From the NCBI RefSeq assembly GCF_029626025.1, contig NZ_JARUBF010000001.1, forward strand, positions 1,302,001 through 1,366,000: a stretch of 64,000 nt of DNA. Reading direction: 5' to 3'. Source of the DNA: Solwaraspora sp. WMMD406 (GTDB lineage Bacteria; Actinomycetota; Actinomycetes; Mycobacteriales; Micromonosporaceae). The notes beneath the pieces were generated by a model. It made no database searches. It was not told the DNA's origin and saw nothing but the letters and a program-made list of their open reading frames with translations. A program made the translations under genes and the position numbers. Each line of letters starts with the position of its first letter. Position 1 is the stretch's first letter. Shown here piece by piece: positions 42,896 through 53,352 of the stretch.

Positions 42896-43464
42896 TGACC
42901 ACCGCTACCCAGACCAGGCCGGCACCGCGCCTCAAGCAGCGGTACCGCGACGAGATCATCGCGCAGCTGCGGGAGCAGCACGGCTACGCGAACCCGATGC
43001 AGGTTCCCGGACTCGTCAAGATCGTGGTGAACATGGGTGTCGGCGACGCCGCCCGGGACGCCAAGTTGATCGACGGCGCATTGCGTGACCTGGCCACGAT
43101 CACCGGCCAGAAGCCGCAGGTCCGCCGGGCGACCAAGTCGATCGCCCAGTTCAAGCTCCGCGAGGGAATGCCGATCGGTGCCAAGGTCACCCTGCGGGGG
43201 GACAGGATGTGGGAGTTCCTGGACCGGCTGCTGTCGATCGCGCTGCCCCGTATCCGGGACTTCCGTGGGCTCGACGGGCGCAAGCTCGACGGCAACGGCA
43301 ACTACACGTTCGGCTTGACCGAGCAGTCGGTGTTCCACGAGATCGACCAGGACCGGATCGACCGTACCCGGGGCATGGACATCACGGTGGTGACCACCGC
43401 CAAGACCGACGACGAGGGCCGGGCGCTGCTCAAGCTCCTGGGCTTCCCGTTCAAGGAGAACTGA
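42895..43464 (+). CDS. rplE: 50S ribosomal protein L5
   Basis: 5S rRNA-binding protein (189 residues). [40 protein letters not shown] and [20 protein letters not shown]. The ATG at 42895 overlaps the rplX stop (TGATG); a GTG three bases earlier is also possible. Confidence 0.98.
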   Translation: MTTATQTRPAPRLKQRYRDEIIAQLREQHGYANPMQVPGLVKIVVNMGVGDAARDAKLIDGALRDLATITGQKPQVRRATKSIAQFKLREGMPIGAKVTLRGDRMWEFLDRLLSIALPRIRDFRGLDGRKLDGNGNYTFGLTEQSVFHEIDQDRIDRTRGMDITVVTTAKTDDEGRALLKLLGFPFKEN

Positions 43465-43467
43465 GCA

Positions 43468-43653
43468 ATGGCCAAGAAGGCGCTGATCATCAAGGCTGCC
43501 GCGAAGCCGAAGTTCTCGGTTCGCGCGTACACCCGTTGCCAGCGGTGCGGGCGTCCGAAGGCGGTGTACCGCAAGTTCGGCCTCTGCCGGGTGTGCATCC
43601 GGGAGATGGCGCACCGCGGTGAGCTGCCCGGCGTGTCCAAGGCTTCCTGGTAA
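43468..43653 (+). CDS. rpsN: 30S ribosomal protein S14, zinc-binding (type Z)
   Basis: A 61-residue, short form of S14 with a complete zinc ribbon: CQRCG and CRVC near residues 24-43. The end, [16 protein letters not shown], is standard. This is the housekeeping zinc-binding type found in the spc operon of actinobacteria. ATG at 43468. Confidence 0.97.
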   Translation: MAKKALIIKAAAKPKFSVRAYTRCQRCGRPKAVYRKFGLCRVCIREMAHRGELPGVSKASW

Positions 43654-43730
43654 CCCAGCTTGACAGGTCTTCGCCGTAGGCCTGGCGGTACAGCCGTCGG
43701 GAACCCCGGCGAGAAAGGTTGACGAGACCC

Positions 43731-44138
43731 ATGACGATGACCGACCCGATCGCAGACATGCTGACCCGTCTGCGCAACGCCAACCAGGCGTACCACGACC
43801 GGGTGACGATGCCGTACTCGAAGATCAAGGCGAACATCGCCGAGGTCCTCAAGGCTGAGGGCTACATCTCGACCTGGCAGGTCGAGGAGCCCGCCGAGGG
43901 CGTTGTCGGCCGCCGCCTGGTGGTCGATCTGAAGTACGGCCAGAACCGGGAGCGTAGTCTCGCCGGGATCAAGCGCGTGTCCAAGCCGGGTCTGCGGGTG
44001 TACGCCAAGTCGGATGAGCTGCCGCGGGTGCTCGGTGGCCTGGGCGTGGCGATCATTTCGACGTCCCAGGGGCTGCTCACCGACCGGCAGGCCCGTAAGC
44101 GGAGCGTTGGCGGGGAAGTCCTCGCCTTCGTCTGGTAA
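43731..44138 (+). CDS. rpsH: 30S ribosomal protein S8
   Basis: Central 16S rRNA-binding protein and the usual repressor of the spc operon (135 residues). [20 protein letters not shown] and the C-terminal [23 protein letters not shown] at 43731 was chosen by family start ([10 protein letters not shown]); a TTG at 43719 is less likely. Confidence 0.98.
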   Translation: MTMTDPIADMLTRLRNANQAYHDRVTMPYSKIKANIAEVLKAEGYISTWQVEEPAEGVVGRRLVVDLKYGQNRERSLAGIKRVSKPGLRVYAKSDELPRVLGGLGVAIISTSQGLLTDRQARKRSVGGEVLAFVW

Positions 44139-44155
44139 TCGGGAGACTGGTAACA

Positions 44156-44698
44156 ATGTCGCGTATTGGACGTAAGTCGATCCCGGTGCCGTCCGGCGTC
44201 GATGTCAAGATCGACGGCCAGACCGTAACGGTCAAGGGCCCGAAGGGCGAACTGGCCCACGTCGTACCGGAGCCGCTCACGGTCGACCGGGCCGAGGACG
44301 GTCAGCTGCAGATCAGCCGCCCCAACGACGAGCGCCGGGCCAAGGAACTGCACGGCCTGACCCGCACGCTGGTGGCCAACATGATCGTCGGGGTGACCGA
44401 CGGCTACCGCAAGACCCTGGAGATCGCCGGTACGGGTTACCGGGTCACCGCCAAGGGCAAGGATCTGGAGTTCGCGCTCGGGTTCTCGCACCCGGTGCTG
44501 GTGCCGGCCCCGGAAGGGATCACTTTCACGGTGGAGCGGCCGACGCTGTTCCACGTCGCCGGCATCAACAAGTGGCAGGTCGGCGAGGTGGCCGCCAACA
44601 TCCGGAAGATCCGCCCGCCGGAGCCGTACAAGGGCAAGGGTGTGAAGTACCAGGGCGAGGTCATCCGCCGCAAGGCCGGAAAGGCCGGTAAGAAGTGA
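44156..44698 (+). CDS. rplF: 50S ribosomal protein L6
   Basis: Protein beside the GTPase centre (180 residues). [20 protein letters not shown] at the start and [20 protein letters not shown] at the end. Its stop codon lies in the first copy of a 54-bp tandem repeat that fills the gap before rplR. Confidence 0.98.
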   Translation: MSRIGRKSIPVPSGVDVKIDGQTVTVKGPKGELAHVVPEPLTVDRAEDGQLQISRPNDERRAKELHGLTRTLVANMIVGVTDGYRKTLEIAGTGYRVTAKGKDLEFALGFSHPVLVPAPEGITFTVERPTLFHVAGINKWQVGEVAANIRKIRPPEPYKGKGVKYQGEVIRRKAGKAGKK

Positions 44699-44844
44699 GT
44701 GCGAGGAGCGAGCTTGCGAGCCCCGCAGTCACGAACAGTGTGGGTGCGGTGAGTGCGAGGAGCGAGCTTGCGAGCCCCGCAGTCACGAACAGTGTGGGTG
44801 CGGTGAGTGCGAGGAGCGAGCTTGCGAGCCCCGCAGTCACGAAC
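44695..44844. repeat. 54-bp tandem repeat (2.8 copies) between rplF and rplR
   Basis: Units start at 44695, 44749 and 44803 and are identical over their length; the third lacks the last 12 bases. Each begins GTGAGTGCGAGGAGCGAGCT. A GCGAGC / GCTCGC-like inverted stretch (GAGCGAGCTTGCGAGC) lies in each unit. The rplF stop is inside the first copy, and the rplR ribosome site GGAGGG follows the last one. Confidence 0.95.
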
Positions 44845-44858
44845 GGAGGGAAAGCACA

Positions 44859-45254
44859 GTGAGCGCTACGTTGTTGAAGCGTCGGGCGGGTGGCAGCGCC
44901 TCTGCGCGCCGCTCGATCGGCCGCGCGCGCCGGCATTTCCGGGTGCGCAAGAACATCAACGGTACGGCCGAGCGGCCGCGGCTGGTGGTCACCCGTTCCC
45001 TCAAGCACATCGTCGCCCAGATCGTCGACGACACCAAGGGGCACACCCTGGCGTCCGCGTCGACGATGGACGCCTCGCTGCGCGGCACCGCCGGTGCCAA
45101 GAGCGAGCTGGCCGGCAAGGTGGGCACGCTGCTTGCCGAGCGGGCCAAGGCGGCAGGTATTTCCAAGGTCGTGTTCGACCGTGGGGGCAACCGGTACGCG
45201 GGGCGGATCGCCGCGCTGGCCACCGCCGCCCGCGAAGCCGGACTCGAGTTCTAA
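44859..45254 (+). CDS. rplR: 50S ribosomal protein L18
   Basis: 5S rRNA-binding protein (131 residues). [40 protein letters not shown] and [23 protein letters not shown] at 44859, eight bases after GGAGGG. The tandem repeat precedes it. Confidence 0.98.
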   Translation: MSATLLKRRAGGSASARRSIGRARRHFRVRKNINGTAERPRLVVTRSLKHIVAQIVDDTKGHTLASASTMDASLRGTAGAKSELAGKVGTLLAERAKAAGISKVVFDRGGNRYAGRIAALATAAREAGLEF

Positions 45255-45326
45255 CGGTCGTCTGATGCGAGTGCAGACGACGCAGATCGAAGCAAACCCC
45301 GTCACGAGTAGGAAGGAAGGCTGCTG

Positions 45327-45941
45327 ATGCCAGGTCAACAGCGTCGTGGCGGCGGGTCCGGTGGCAGCGAAGGTGGTCGCCGCGACAACCGCCGTGAGGG
45401 CGGTCGCGGCAACGCGCCCGTCGAGAAGACTCCACACCTGGAGCGGGTCGTCGCGATCAACCGGGTCGCCAAGGTGGTCAAGGGTGGTCGGCGTTTCAGC
45501 TTCACCGCCCTGGTGATCGTGGGCGACGGCGACGGTACGGTCGGTGTGGGCTACGGCAAGGCCAAGGAGGTGCCTGCGGCGATCGCCAAGGGCGTCGAGG
45601 AGGCCAAGAAGCACTTCTTCAAGGTGCCTCGGATCGCCGCGTCGATCCCGCACCCGGTGCAGGGCGAGGACGCGGCCGGTGTGGTGCTGCTCAAGCCGGC
45701 GAGCGCCGGTACGGGTGTCATCGCCGGTGGTCCGGTGCGTGCGGTGCTGGAGTGCGCGGGCATCCACGATGTGCTTTCCAAGAGCCTCGGCTCGTCCAAC
45801 CCGATCAACATCGTGCACGCCACGGTGGCCGCGCTGAAGAGCCTGGAGGCTCCGGAGGCGGTGGCGGCCCGTCGCGGTCTGCCGGTTGAGGACGTGGCGC
45901 CAGCCGCGATGCTCGCGTCCCGCGCGGGCGCGGGGGCGTGA
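45327..45941 (+). CDS. rpsE: 30S ribosomal protein S5
   Basis: Small-subunit protein involved in decoding accuracy (204 residues). An N-terminal Gly/Arg-rich stretch of about 35 residues ([19 protein letters not shown]) precedes [20 protein letters not shown]; then [23 protein letters not shown] at 45327 after AGGAAGG. Confidence 0.98.
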   Translation: MPGQQRRGGGSGGSEGGRRDNRREGGRGNAPVEKTPHLERVVAINRVAKVVKGGRRFSFTALVIVGDGDGTVGVGYGKAKEVPAAIAKGVEEAKKHFFKVPRIAASIPHPVQGEDAAGVVLLKPASAGTGVIAGGPVRAVLECAGIHDVLSKSLGSSNPINIVHATVAALKSLEAPEAVAARRGLPVEDVAPAAMLASRAGAGA

Positions 45942-45969
45942 CAGCGACGATGAACGGAGGGCGGCTGGC

Positions 45970-46152
45970 ATGGCACGTCTGAAGGTGACCCAGGTCCGGT
46001 CCGAGATCGGGACCAAGCGCAACCAGCGGGAGTCGCTGCGGTCGCTTGGGCTGAAGCGGATCAACGACGTGGTGGTCAAGGAGGACCGGCCCGAGATCCG
46101 GGGCATGATCTTCACCGTGAACCACCTCGTGAAGGTCGAGGAGGTCGAGTAA
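45970..46152 (+). CDS. rpmD: 50S ribosomal protein L30
   Basis: A 60-residue protein: [20 protein letters not shown] and [23 protein letters not shown] at 45970, nine bases after GGAGGG; a longer frame begins inside rpsE. Its stop overlaps the rplO ATG. Confidence 0.97.
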   Translation: MARLKVTQVRSEIGTKRNQRESLRSLGLKRINDVVVKEDRPEIRGMIFTVNHLVKVEEVE

Positions 46153-46595
46153 TGACGATCAAGGTCCATCACCTCCGGCCGGCGCCGGGATCCAAGACCG
46201 CGAAGACCCGGGTGGGTCGCGGTGAGGGTTCCAAGGGCAAGACCGCCGGTCGGGGAACCAAGGGGTCCAAGGCCCGGAAGAACATCTCGGCGGCGTTCGA
46301 GGGTGGGCAGATGCCCATCCACATGCGCCTGCCGAAGCTCAAGGGCTTCAAGAACCGGTTCAAGGTCGTCTACCAGGTGGTCAACCTGGACCGGTTGGCC
46401 GAACTCTTCCCTGACGGTGGAGAGGTCGGTCCGGCTCAGTTGGTCGAGGCTGGCGCGGTCCGCAAGGGCCAGCCGGTCAAGATCCTGGGCAGCGGAGAAC
46501 TCGGCGGGGTGTCTCTCCAGGTGTCGGCGCACGCGTTCAGCGGGGCCGCCCAGGAGAAGATCACCGCTGCTGGCGGTACGGTTACCGAGCTCTGA
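46152..46595 (+). CDS. rplO: 50S ribosomal protein L15
   Basis: Assembly protein (147 residues) with a Gly/Lys-rich start: [20 protein letters not shown], and [20 protein letters not shown]. Overlaps rpmD by one base. A 233-base gap before secY holds a CCCCG-TTAATAT-CGGGG stem (about 46672) and no clear gene. Confidence 0.98.
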   Translation: MTIKVHHLRPAPGSKTAKTRVGRGEGSKGKTAGRGTKGSKARKNISAAFEGGQMPIHMRLPKLKGFKNRFKVVYQVVNLDRLAELFPDGGEVGPAQLVEAGAVRKGQPVKILGSGELGGVSLQVSAHAFSGAAQEKITAAGGTVTEL

Positions 46596-46828
46596 TCGGT
46601 CAGCTTGGACGTGGCGCTCGGTCAGTTGCGTACGACTGACGGGCGCCACGGCCTACTGGCGAGGCTTCAACCCCGTTAATATCGGGGTCGGTGTATGTTC
46701 TAGGGCGCGCCTGCCCAGACAGACGCCGGACTGTTAGAGTCCGATGCCAGTCATTGATATCGGGCACCCCGCACACCCACCCCGACCCGCCAGGACATCC
46801 GGCGGCCACCTCGCGCAGGAGGAAGAAG

Positions 46829-48160
46829 TTGCTCTCCGCCTTTCTCAGTGCGTTCCGCACGCCTGACCTGCGCAAGAAGCTGCTGTTCACGGTCTTCATC
46901 GTGGCGGTATACCGGCTGGGGGCCACGCTGCCCAGTCCCGGTGTGTCGTACGGGAACGTGCAGCAGTGCATCACCGCCATGGAGAGCGGTGACGCCAGCG
47001 GCGTGTTCACGCTGCTGAACCTCTTCTCCGGTGGCGCGCTGCTGTCACTGTCGGTCTTCGCGCTGGGCATCATGCCCTACATCACCGCGTCGATCATCCT
47101 GCAGCTGCTGACCGTCGTGATTCCGCGGCTGGAGCAGCTCCGCAAGGAGGGTCAGTCCGGGCAGGCCAAGATCACCCAGTACACCCGGTACCTGACCCTG
47201 GGGCTGGGCATCCTGCAGGCGTCGGCCTTCGTCGCGCTGGCCCGCTCCGGTCAGCTGTTCAACAACATGTGCGACCAGTGGCCGATCATCCCGGACGGGA
47301 CTGGCCTGCCGACCTGGCTGACGTTGGTCGTCCTGGTGATCACCATGACCGCCGGTACCGGCGTCGTGATGTGGCTGGGTGAGCTGATCACCGACCGGGG
47401 TGTCGGCAACGGCATGTCCGTGCTGATCTTCACCTCGATCGCGGCCCGGCTGCCGAGCGAGGGCTGGGCGATCAAGAACACCCACGGTTGGGGGATGTTC
47501 GGCCTGGTCTTGGTCTTGGTCCTGGTGGTCATCACCGCGGTGGTCTTTATCGAGCAGGCACAGCGCCGGATCCCGGTTCAGTACGCCAAGCGGATGATCG
47601 GCCGACGGATGTACGGCGGCACCTCGACCTACATCCCGCTGAAGGTCAACCAGGCCGGTGTCATCCCGGTGATCTTTGCCTCGTCGGTGCTCTACCTGCC
47701 GCAGTTGGGCCTGCAGTTCTTCGATCCAAACGACCCGGGCCAGATCCAGGCGTGGATCCAGAACAACCTGGCGAACCCGACCAGCCCGATCTACATCATC
47801 ACTTACTTCTTCATGATCATCTTCTTCACGTACTTCTACGTGTCGATCACGTTCAACCCGACCGAGGTCGCGGAGAACATGAAGAAGTACGGCGGCTTCG
47901 TCCCCGGCATCCGGCCTGGTCGGCCGACCGCCGAGTACCTCGATTTCATCCTTAGCCGGATCACCCTCCCCGGTGCCCTCTACCTCGGCCTCATCTCCGT
48001 CCTGCCGAACTTCTTCTTCATCTGGCTGGACAGTGACCAGTACGTGAACTTCCCGTTCGGTGGCACCGCGGTGCTCATCATGGTCGGCGTCGGCCTGGAA
48101 ACCGTGAAGCAGATCGAGAGCCAACTTATGCAGCGGAACTACGAAGGGTTCCTCCGGTAG
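46829..48160 (+). CDS. secY: Preprotein translocase subunit SecY
   Basis: Central channel of the Sec translocase (443 residues, ten membrane helices). RTPDLRKKLLFTVFIVAVYR at the start; GIMPYITASIILQLLTVVIP; EQAQRRIPVQYAKRMIGRRM. Start is TTG at 46829 with AGGAGGA five bases before; the longer open frame reaches 46691 but its extra residues are not conserved. adk starts at the base after the stop. Confidence 0.97.
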   Translation: MLSAFLSAFRTPDLRKKLLFTVFIVAVYRLGATLPSPGVSYGNVQQCITAMESGDASGVFTLLNLFSGGALLSLSVFALGIMPYITASIILQLLTVVIPRLEQLRKEGQSGQAKITQYTRYLTLGLGILQASAFVALARSGQLFNNMCDQWPIIPDGTGLPTWLTLVVLVITMTAGTGVVMWLGELITDRGVGNGMSVLIFTSIAARLPSEGWAIKNTHGWGMFGLVLVLVLVVITAVVFIEQAQRRIPVQYAKRMIGRRMYGGTSTYIPLKVNQAGVIPVIFASSVLYLPQLGLQFFDPNDPGQIQAWIQNNLANPTSPIYIITYFFMIIFFTYFYVSITFNPTEVAENMKKYGGFVPGIRPGRPTAEYLDFILSRITLPGALYLGLISVLPNFFFIWLDSDQYVNFPFGGTAVLIMVGVGLETVKQIESQLMQRNYEGFLR

Positions 48161-48814
48161 ATGAGGCTGGTACTGGTCGGTCCCCCCGGGGCGGGGAAGG
48201 GGACCCAGGCCGAGTTCATCGCCGCTCACCTGGCCGTGCCCAAAATCTCGACCGGGGACATCTTCCGGGCCAACGTCACCCAGGGCACGCCCTTGGGCGT
48301 CGAGGCCAAGCGCTACATGGACGCCGGCAAGCTGGTTCCGGACGAGGTGACCATCAACATGGTCCGGGACCGGCTGGCCGAGCCGGACGCCAACGACGGC
48401 TTCCTGCTCGACGGATTCCCACGCACGACGCCGCAGGCGGCCGCCTTGGACAAGCTGCTGGCCGATCTCGGCACCGCGTTGGATCTGGTGCTGGAACTCG
48501 TGGTCGACGACGACGAGGTGATCCGGCGGCTGTCCGGCCGGCGTACCTGCCGTGGTTGCGGCAAGATCTGGCATGTCGAGTTCGACGCCCCGGCCACCGA
48601 GGGCCGCTGCGACCGGTGCGGTGCCGAACTGTTCCAGCGTGACGACGACAAGCCGGAGACCATCGCCCGGCGGCTCGAGGAGTACGCCGAGAAGACGGCG
48701 CCGCTCGTCGACTACTACGGGGCCCAGGGCAAGCTGGTCGGCATCGACGCGACCGGGCCGGTCGAGGACGTCACCGTACGCGCGATCGACGCCCTGCGCT
48801 CGTACGGCGGGTAG
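48161..48814 (+). CDS. adk: Adenylate kinase
   Basis: Converts AMP + ATP to 2 ADP (217 residues, long form). P-loop [18 protein letters not shown]-site [20 protein letters not shown]. The LID has CRGC and CDRC, four Cys that would bind zinc. ATG directly follows secY. In the secY-adk-map operon seen in many bacteria. Confidence 0.98.
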   Translation: MRLVLVGPPGAGKGTQAEFIAAHLAVPKISTGDIFRANVTQGTPLGVEAKRYMDAGKLVPDEVTINMVRDRLAEPDANDGFLLDGFPRTTPQAAALDKLLADLGTALDLVLELVVDDDEVIRRLSGRRTCRGCGKIWHVEFDAPATEGRCDRCGAELFQRDDDKPETIARRLEEYAEKTAPLVDYYGAQGKLVGIDATGPVEDVTVRAIDALRSYGG

Positions 48815-48970
48815 GATCGCGCTCGGCGAAGGCGACGGTGATGGCCGGCCACGTCGCCGACGGGCAACGACCCGACGTCGGCGGTGACAGGACGACTGGA
48901 ACGCGGCAGTCGACCTCTGCGGCCGGTGGCAGGACGGTCAGTTCTGCCGTACGGGAGACGAAGGAGCGGG

Positions 48971-49819
48971 ATGCGCCGTCAGCAGCTGGACATACAGCTG
49001 AAGACCCCGGACCAGATCGACCGGATGCGGGCCGCTGGCCTGGTGGTCGCCGATGCGCTGGCCCGGATGCGGGCCGCCATCGCACCCGGGGTCAGCACAG
49101 CGGACCTCGACGCCATCGCCGAAGCGACCATCCGGGACGCTGGCGCGGTGCCGTCGTTCAAGGGCTACCACGGTTATCCGGCGACGATCTGCTCCTCGGT
49201 CAACCAGCAGATCGTGCACGCGATCCCGGCACCGGACCAGGTGCTGCGCGAGGGTGACATCGTGTCGGTCGACTGCGGCGCGATCCTGGACGGCTGGCAC
49301 GGCGACGCCGCCTTCACCGCCGGGGTGGGTGAGATCAGCCCGGAACTGTCGCGGATGGCCGAGGTCGCCGCCGACGCCTTGTGGGCGGGTATCGCCGCCG
49401 CCGCTCGCGGGTCGGCCAGCGGCCGCGGTCGACTCACCGACATCTCGTACGCCGTGGAACGTGCCATCCGGGCCGGCGGCCGCTACGGCATCGTGGAAGG
49501 CTACGGCGGGCACGGCATCGGCACCGAGATGCATCAGGATCCGCACGTGCTCAACTACGGTCGGCCGGGGAAGGGCCCGCGTCTGGTGCCCGGCATGGCC
49601 CTGGCGATCGAGCCGATGATCACGCTCGGTTCGCCGAAGACCGAGGAGCTCGCCGACGGCTGGACCGTGGTGACCCGGGACGGTTCGATGGCGGTGCACG
49701 TCGAGCATTCGATCGCGCTCCTGCCGGACGGCGTCTGGGTGTTGACCGAGCCGGACGGCGGTCGGTCCCGGCTGGGTGACCTGGTCACCGCCCGACAGCC
49801 GGCGGAGTCGACCCGGTGA
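48971..49819 (+). CDS. map: Methionine aminopeptidase, type I
   Basis: Removes N-terminal Met from new proteins (282 residues). Metal ligands are in VSVDCGAILDGWHGDAAFTA (two Asp), HGIGTEMHQDP (His), ALAIEPMI (Glu) and HVEHSIA (Glu). Cys/Ser around 45-60 match type I. ATG at 48971 close to AAGGAGCGG was preferred to the frame start at 48884. Followed by a 42-bp tandem repeat. Confidence 0.96.
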   Translation: MRRQQLDIQLKTPDQIDRMRAAGLVVADALARMRAAIAPGVSTADLDAIAEATIRDAGAVPSFKGYHGYPATICSSVNQQIVHAIPAPDQVLREGDIVSVDCGAILDGWHGDAAFTAGVGEISPELSRMAEVAADALWAGIAAAARGSASGRGRLTDISYAVERAIRAGGRYGIVEGYGGHGIGTEMHQDPHVLNYGRPGKGPRLVPGMALAIEPMITLGSPKTEELADGWTVVTRDGSMAVHVEHSIALLPDGVWVLTEPDGGRSRLGDLVTARQPAESTR

Positions 49820-49848
49820 GCTGCGCCACTCGGTCCTGATCCCGACCG

Positions 49849-49974
49849 CGCGGGCCCCGGTCTCCGCCGACTCGGCCCTGGCCTTGGCCACGCGGGCCCC
49901 GGTCTCCGCTGACTCGGCCCTGGCCTTGGCCGCGCGGGCCCAGCTCTCGGCCGACTCGGCTCTGATCTCGGCTG
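49849..49974. repeat. 42-bp tandem repeat (three copies) after map
   Basis: Copies begin at 49849, 49891 and 49933. Copies 1 and 2 are nearly identical (start CGCGGGCCCCGGTCTCCGC); the third has drifted. The plus frame reads RAPVSADSALALA repeated, but codon and start context do not support a gene. Confidence 0.85.
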
Positions 49975-50074
49975 ACTCGCCCTGGTCCCGGCCGCGCGAG
50001 CCTGAGTGGTGCCGCAGAGTTGGTCGGCACGCCCGCCCTGGCAGCGCTGGCGTCGGGGTGTCATGCTCGTAGCC

Positions 50075-50635
50075 ATGGACCGGCGGGACGGCATGCGGGC
50101 AGGCGACTCCGACCGGGAGGCGGTCGCCGACCGGCTGCGGACCGCGTTGAGCGAAGGCCGGCTGGACATCACCGAGTTCGACGAGCGACTGCAGCGGGCC
50201 TACGCCGCCAAGACGTACGGTGATCTCAACGGCCTCCTGGACGACCTGCCGCCGCCGGCGGGCCTCGCGCAGTCGCAGCTCGTGCCGGTGTTCGCCGCTG
50301 ACCTGCCGGCGGAGCACCTGCCCGGTCCGGACGGCCGGTACCCGGCCGCCACCCGTCGCTGGCTCGCCGATCAGTGGAACGGATACGGCTCGGTGGTGTC
50401 GATGACCATCGGCATCTGGGCGGTGATCAGCCTGATGTCCCAGGAGTGGCTCTACTTCTGGCCGGGCTGGGTGGCCGGTCCGTGGGGTGCCGTGCTGTTG
50501 GTGACCACGGTGCTGGGGCTGCTCAACGGTGAGCCGCAGCGCTGGGCCGGTAAGCAGGCGGCCCAGGAGCTCCGGAAGCGGGAGAAGGCCGAGCGCAAGC
50601 GGATCGAGCGGGAGGAAGGGCCGAGCCCGGCGTAG
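50075..50635 (+). CDS. DUF1707 and 2TM domain membrane protein
   Basis: A 186-residue protein. The N-terminal DUF1707 domain (about 5-60) is clear: [20 protein letters not shown] then [20 protein letters not shown]. Two membrane helices lie near 105-155 ([20 protein letters not shown] and [16 protein letters not shown]), then a charged Lys/Arg/Glu C-terminus. DUF1707 proteins are common in actinobacteria; function is not known. Start ATG at 50075; ATG at 50063 is possible. Confidence 0.85.
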   Translation: MDRRDGMRAGDSDREAVADRLRTALSEGRLDITEFDERLQRAYAAKTYGDLNGLLDDLPPPAGLAQSQLVPVFAADLPAEHLPGPDGRYPAATRRWLADQWNGYGSVVSMTIGIWAVISLMSQEWLYFWPGWVAGPWGAVLLVTTVLGLLNGEPQRWAGKQAAQELRKREKAERKRIEREEGPSPA

Positions 50636-51002
50636 GTCCCGGCGGGCCTGCCGGCGCAGGCCGGTGGGTCGGACGGCCCCGGCGGTTTCGCCGTGTCGTA
50701 CCCGCCTATCCGGTTTCACCGGATACCATGACACCCGGCGGGGTGCGGTTTGGTGTCCGCGTGGTGACCCGCGTACACTGATAGATCGGCGCACAGCGTC
50801 CACTCCAGCGTGCCTGCCCTGCGCTTCGGCAGGCCGCGTCTGTTCCACACCGTGGCGGGCTCTCGCTCGCTCGGCCGGAGGGCGGACTCGCTGGAGCCGC
50901 GGCTGGCGCGGCTGGATCGACACGGTCGACAGACAGTGTGGTCCGTCCGCGAATGGTGTTGTGAGCCGATCCCGAGCAACCGACGTCAGGACAGCGGAGG
51001 AC
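50636..51002 (+). promoter_or_regulatory. infA promoter and leader
   Basis: A 367-base gap. TTGGTG (50750-50755), 18-base spacer, TACACT (50774-50779) form a likely promoter. The leader of about 215 bases has no recognised fold; a ribosome site AGCGGAGG is at its 3' end. Confidence 0.5.
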
Positions 51003-51224
51003 ATGCCGAAAAAAGACGGGGCCATCGAGATCGAAGGCCGGGTGATCGAGCCACTCCCGAACGCGATGTTCCGGGTGGAGCTCGCGAACGGCCACAAGGT
51101 GCTGGCTCACATCAGCGGCAAGATGCGGCAGCACTACATCCGCATCCTGCCCGAGGACCGGGTCGTCGTCGAGCTTTCGCCGTACGACCTGACCCGCGGG
51201 CGCATCGTCTATCGCTACAAGTAA
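51003..51224 (+). CDS. infA: Translation initiation factor IF-1
   Basis: A 73-residue S1/OB-fold protein that binds the A site during initiation. [40 protein letters not shown] and [16 protein letters not shown] at 51003 just after AGCGGAGGAC; the longer open frame starting at 50529 is not used. Confidence 0.98.
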   Translation: MPKKDGAIEIEGRVIEPLPNAMFRVELANGHKVLAHISGKMRQHYIRILPEDRVVVELSPYDLTRGRIVYRYK

Positions 51225-51314
51225 CCGCCTGGCGGCGGCCGGGGCGTCCCGTGTCCGTCCTCAAGCCCGGTCCGCCGCCGTGCGGTCAGGGCGTCAATGG
51301 AAGTAAGGCACACC

Positions 51315-51428
51315 GTGAAGGTCAAGCCGAGCGTCAAGAGGATCTGCAACAAGTGCCGGGTGATCCGCCGGCACGGCCGGGTGATGGTGATCTGCACCGA
51401 CCCCCGGCACAAGCAGCGTCAGGGCTGA
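51315..51428 (+). CDS. rpmJ: 50S ribosomal protein L36
   Basis: A 37-residue zinc-binding protein: [20 protein letters not shown], then [13 protein letters not shown]. Zinc ligands C, C, C and H (CNKC, C...H) are all present, which marks the zinc type. GTG start at 51315. It is too short for a simple open-frame scan. Confidence 0.96.
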   Translation: MKVKPSVKRICNKCRVIRRHGRVMVICTDPRHKQRQG

Positions 51429-51678
51429 CCCCCGGGGCCGTCCGGCATGGCCGGGCCGGCGACGGGGCGGCACTGGCGGCCGATCGCACACAACTGCACA
51501 TGCTCTTCCCGGCCACGAGCGCAGCGGTGTCACGCACTCCGCCCGCCCTGTGGTCGACCCCCGGTCGGAGGCCGGGGCCCGGCACGCCGTACCCGCCCGT
51601 CGAGGTGGCCGGCATGGGCAGCCGGGATGGGACGGGCTCAGACCTCCGTGAGACACCATTTGAGGAGTACGCCCGCAC

Positions 51679-52059
51679 ATGGCACGTCTAGTCGGCGTCG
51701 ATCTGCCCCGCGAGAAGCGGATGGAGATCGCGCTCACCTACATCTTCGGGATCGGTAGGACCCGCTCGATCGCCACGCTCGCCGCGACTGGCATCGACCC
51801 GAACAAGCGGGTCCGCGACCTCACCGACGAGGAGCTGGTCCAGCTCCGCGATCACATCGAAACCAGCTTCAAGGTCGAGGGTGACCTGCGTCGTGAGGTT
51901 CAGGCGGACATCCGCCGCAAGGTCGAGATCGGCTGCTACGAAGGGATCCGGCACCGTCGCGGACTTCCCGTCCGTGGCCAGCGCACCCGGACCAATGCCC
52001 GGACCCGTAAGGGCCCGAAGCGGACCGTCGCCGGCAAGAAGAAGCCGGGCAAGAAGTAA
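51679..52059 (+). CDS. rpsM: 30S ribosomal protein S13
   Basis: Head protein contacting the P-site tRNA (126 residues). [20 protein letters not shown] at the start, [20 protein letters not shown], and the end [22 protein letters not shown] at 51679. First gene of the alpha operon; the 250 bases before it hold no recognised gene. Confidence 0.98.
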   Translation: MARLVGVDLPREKRMEIALTYIFGIGRTRSIATLAATGIDPNKRVRDLTDEELVQLRDHIETSFKVEGDLRREVQADIRRKVEIGCYEGIRHRRGLPVRGQRTRTNARTRKGPKRTVAGKKKPGKK

Positions 52060-52176
52060 TCCTGACGCGGTGTCCGGTCCGTGGTCGACGACCATCTACC
52101 GGATCGCCGTGGCAGAACGGGCCGTTACCGGGCTCGACCGGAAACCTGGATTGTTCAATAGGAGCGCAGAGAACTT

Positions 52177-52584
52177 ATGCCACCGAAGGCTCGCGCCGGA
52201 GCCGCCGTCAAGAAGGTCCGGCGCAAGGAACGCAAGAACGTCGCCCACGGGCAGGCGCACATCAAGAGCACCTTCAACAACACCATCGTCTCGATCACCG
52301 ACCCGACCGGTGCGGTGATCTCCTGGGCCTCCGCCGGCCAGGTCGGTTTCAAGGGCTCCCGCAAGTCGACTCCGTTCGCCGCGCAGCTGGCCGCCGAGGC
52401 GGCCGCCCGGCGGGCGATGGAGCACGGCATGCGCAAGGTCGACGTGTTCGTCAAGGGCCCCGGCTCTGGCCGGGAGACCGCCATCCGTTCGCTGCAGGCA
52501 GTCGGCCTGGAGGTCGGGCAGATCTCCGATGTCACGCCGCAGCCGCACAACGGGTGCCGTCCGCCGAAGCGTCGCCGGGTCTGA
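52177..52584 (+). CDS. rpsK: 30S ribosomal protein S11
   Basis: Platform protein (135 residues). [20 protein letters not shown], then [20 protein letters not shown] and the C-terminal [19 protein letters not shown] at 52177. Confidence 0.98.
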
Positions 52585-52598
52585 GAGGTTAGAGAGAG

Positions 52599-53225
52599 AT
52601 GGCTCGTTACACCGGTGCTGACTGCCGCCGTTGCCGGCGGGAGAAGATGAAGCTGTTCCTCAAGGGCAGCAAGTGCGATGGGCCGAAGTGCCCGTTCGAA
52701 TCCCGTCCGTTCCCGCCCGGCCAGCACGGCCGTGGCCGGACCAAGGAGACCGAGTACCTCCTCCAGCTCCGCGAGAAGCAGAAGGCCCGCCGGGTGTACG
52801 GCGTGCTGGAGAAGCAGTTCCGCGGCTACTACGAGGAAGCCGTGGCCAAGCAGGCCAAGACCGGCGAGGTGCTGCTGCAGATCCTGGAGTCGCGACTGGA
52901 CAACGTGGTCTACCGGGCTGGCTACGCCAAGTCCCGGGACATGGCCCGTCAGCTGGTCAAGCACGGCCACTTCACGGTCAACGGCAAGAAGGTCGACATC
53001 CCGTCGTTCCGCGTCAAGGAGCACGACATCATCGAGGTGCGGACCAAGTCCAAGGAGCTGACCCCGTTCCTGGTTGCCCAGGGCGAGGCCGGTTCGCGGA
53101 CGGTGCCGGCCTGGCTGGAGGCGATCCCCAGCCAGATGAAGATCCTCGTGCACACGCTCCCGGCCCGCCAGGTCATCGACACGCAGGTCCAGGAGCAGCT
53201 GATCGTCGAGCTCTACTCCAAGTGA
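52599..53225 (+). CDS. rpsD: 30S ribosomal protein S4
   Basis: Early 16S rRNA-binding protein (208 residues) with zinc-type N-terminus: CRRCRREKMKLFLKGSKCDG and KCPF supply Cys ligands. S4 domain: LESRLDNVVYRAGYAKSRDM. ATG at 52599. In many bacteria S4 represses this operon; no binding site was identified. Confidence 0.98.
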   Translation: MARYTGADCRRCRREKMKLFLKGSKCDGPKCPFESRPFPPGQHGRGRTKETEYLLQLREKQKARRVYGVLEKQFRGYYEEAVAKQAKTGEVLLQILESRLDNVVYRAGYAKSRDMARQLVKHGHFTVNGKKVDIPSFRVKEHDIIEVRTKSKELTPFLVAQGEAGSRTVPAWLEAIPSQMKILVHTLPARQVIDTQVQEQLIVELYSK

Positions 53226-53352
53226 GCCATCCCGTCGACGGGGGTCGCCGCCGCCGACCGACACCACGCTGCCGGTGCCGGCTGCGGCCTCCGCGACGGG
53301 CGTAGTACCGACGGGCGTCATATAGCGGGCGCCCCGACCCAAGGAGAAGTAC

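Noticed and set aside
49776-50072. Open frame with repeated APVSADSALALA after map
   Set aside because: It starts inside map, is made only of the 42-bp repeat, and lacks a ribosome site.
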